A stretch of DNA of 5,134 bases from Actinomycetota bacterium (lineage in GTDB: Bacteria > Actinomycetota > Acidimicrobiia > Spongiisociales > UBA11373). The translations under genes and the position numbers were made by a program. The notes under the pieces were generated by a model, which saw nothing but the letters and a program-made list of their open reading frames with translations, had not been told where the DNA came from and did not search any database. This document shows positions 5,021-5,134 of the stretch, piece by piece. Numbering within the stretch: the first letter of the stretch is position 1; every line of letters starts with the position of its first letter. The DNA lies in contig JAUYIV010000285.1 in NCBI GenBank assembly GCA_030688105.1, positions 1-5,134 of the forward strand, read 5' to 3'.

Positions 5021-5064
5021 CCGTCAACGGTCGACTGTCGACGGTCGACTGTCGACGGTCGACT
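5021..5064 (-). repeat. Heptad repeat array 3 (TCGACNG), five GTCGAC palindromes every 7 bp
   Basis: Read on the minus strand, from right to left, the units are TCGACCG, TCGACAG, TCGACCG, TCGACAG, TCGACCG and TTGACGG. The centre is therefore GTCGAC followed by one base, T or G alternating, five times from 5030 to 5064. It starts 9 bp after the stop of the lipoprotein gene. Unit length and consensus match arrays 1 and 2, but the array is more homogeneous, which suggests recent expansion. Its directional units point opposite to the lipoprotein gene. Confidence 0.85.
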
Positions 5065-5134
5065 GGAGCCCGGGTCGGCCCCAGCTCTAGCCCGATGGCG
5101 CAGGGCAGGGGGCGGGGAATCGGTCCCCGGTCTC
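5065..5134. other. Right-edge tail with no firm gene
   Basis: A minus-strand frame enters at 5134 and stays open for 15 codons (ETGDRFPAPCPAPSG) before a TAG at 5089-5087. It could be the C-terminus of a convergent gene, but it is too short to judge. CGGGGA/TCCCCG (5113-5118/5124-5129) forms a 6-bp hairpin with a 5-base loop. Other frames are also open, so coding status is undecided. Confidence 0.25.

Noticed and set aside
5090..5134. tRNA or other RNA gene at the right edge
   Set aside because: No cloverleaf or conserved T-loop sequence can be drawn; there is only a 6-bp hairpin.

Overview
The window is high-GC DNA with weak or absent Shine-Dalgarno sequences, TAGNNT-type -10 boxes close to start codons, a MshB/Mca-like PIG-L deacetylase and Thr/Pro-rich lipoprotein linkers. 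This points to an actinobacterium, perhaps an uncultured Acidimicrobiia-like lineage; the taxonomic placement is inference. No phage, transposase, CRISPR or plasmid genes were found.

Layout. Left block, minus strand: the first 20 codons of a HisA/PriA-like TIM-barrel gene (leaves the window at base 1), a SAM-dependent methyltransferase (146-979) and a PIG-L zinc deacetylase (1060-1899). An 80-bp divergent promoter region (1900-1979) separates this from a plus-strand block: a CapA-like lipoprotein (1980-3068) closed by a perfect hairpin, a 236-bp intergenic region, a secreted M23 metallopeptidase with two peptidoglycan-binding domains (3332-4465), and a small helical lipoprotein of unknown function (about 4508-5011). 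The plus-strand block is all exported and concerns the cell surface. The deacetylase may act on an amino-sugar substrate; nothing in the sequence ties the methyltransferase to a substrate.

The most unusual signal is a family of heptanucleotide tandem repeats with consensus TNNACAG (TTCACAG, TTGACAG, TCGACAG, TGAACAG). It occurs as three separate arrays (about 71-151, 4463-4507 and 5021-5064). Two arrays begin inside the stop codon of a gene, and the third starts 9 bp after one. Array 1 is an inverted repeat able to form a long imperfect hairpin, and array 3 is five GTCGAC palindromes spaced every 7 bp. They look like a dispersed, gene-3'-end-associated short tandem repeat family of unknown function.

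A second pattern is that all three minus-strand genes have a TANNNT hexamer 6-8 nt before a start codon that lacks an SD. This is the signature of leaderless transcription in actinobacteria. The CapA gene by contrast has a clear GGAGG.
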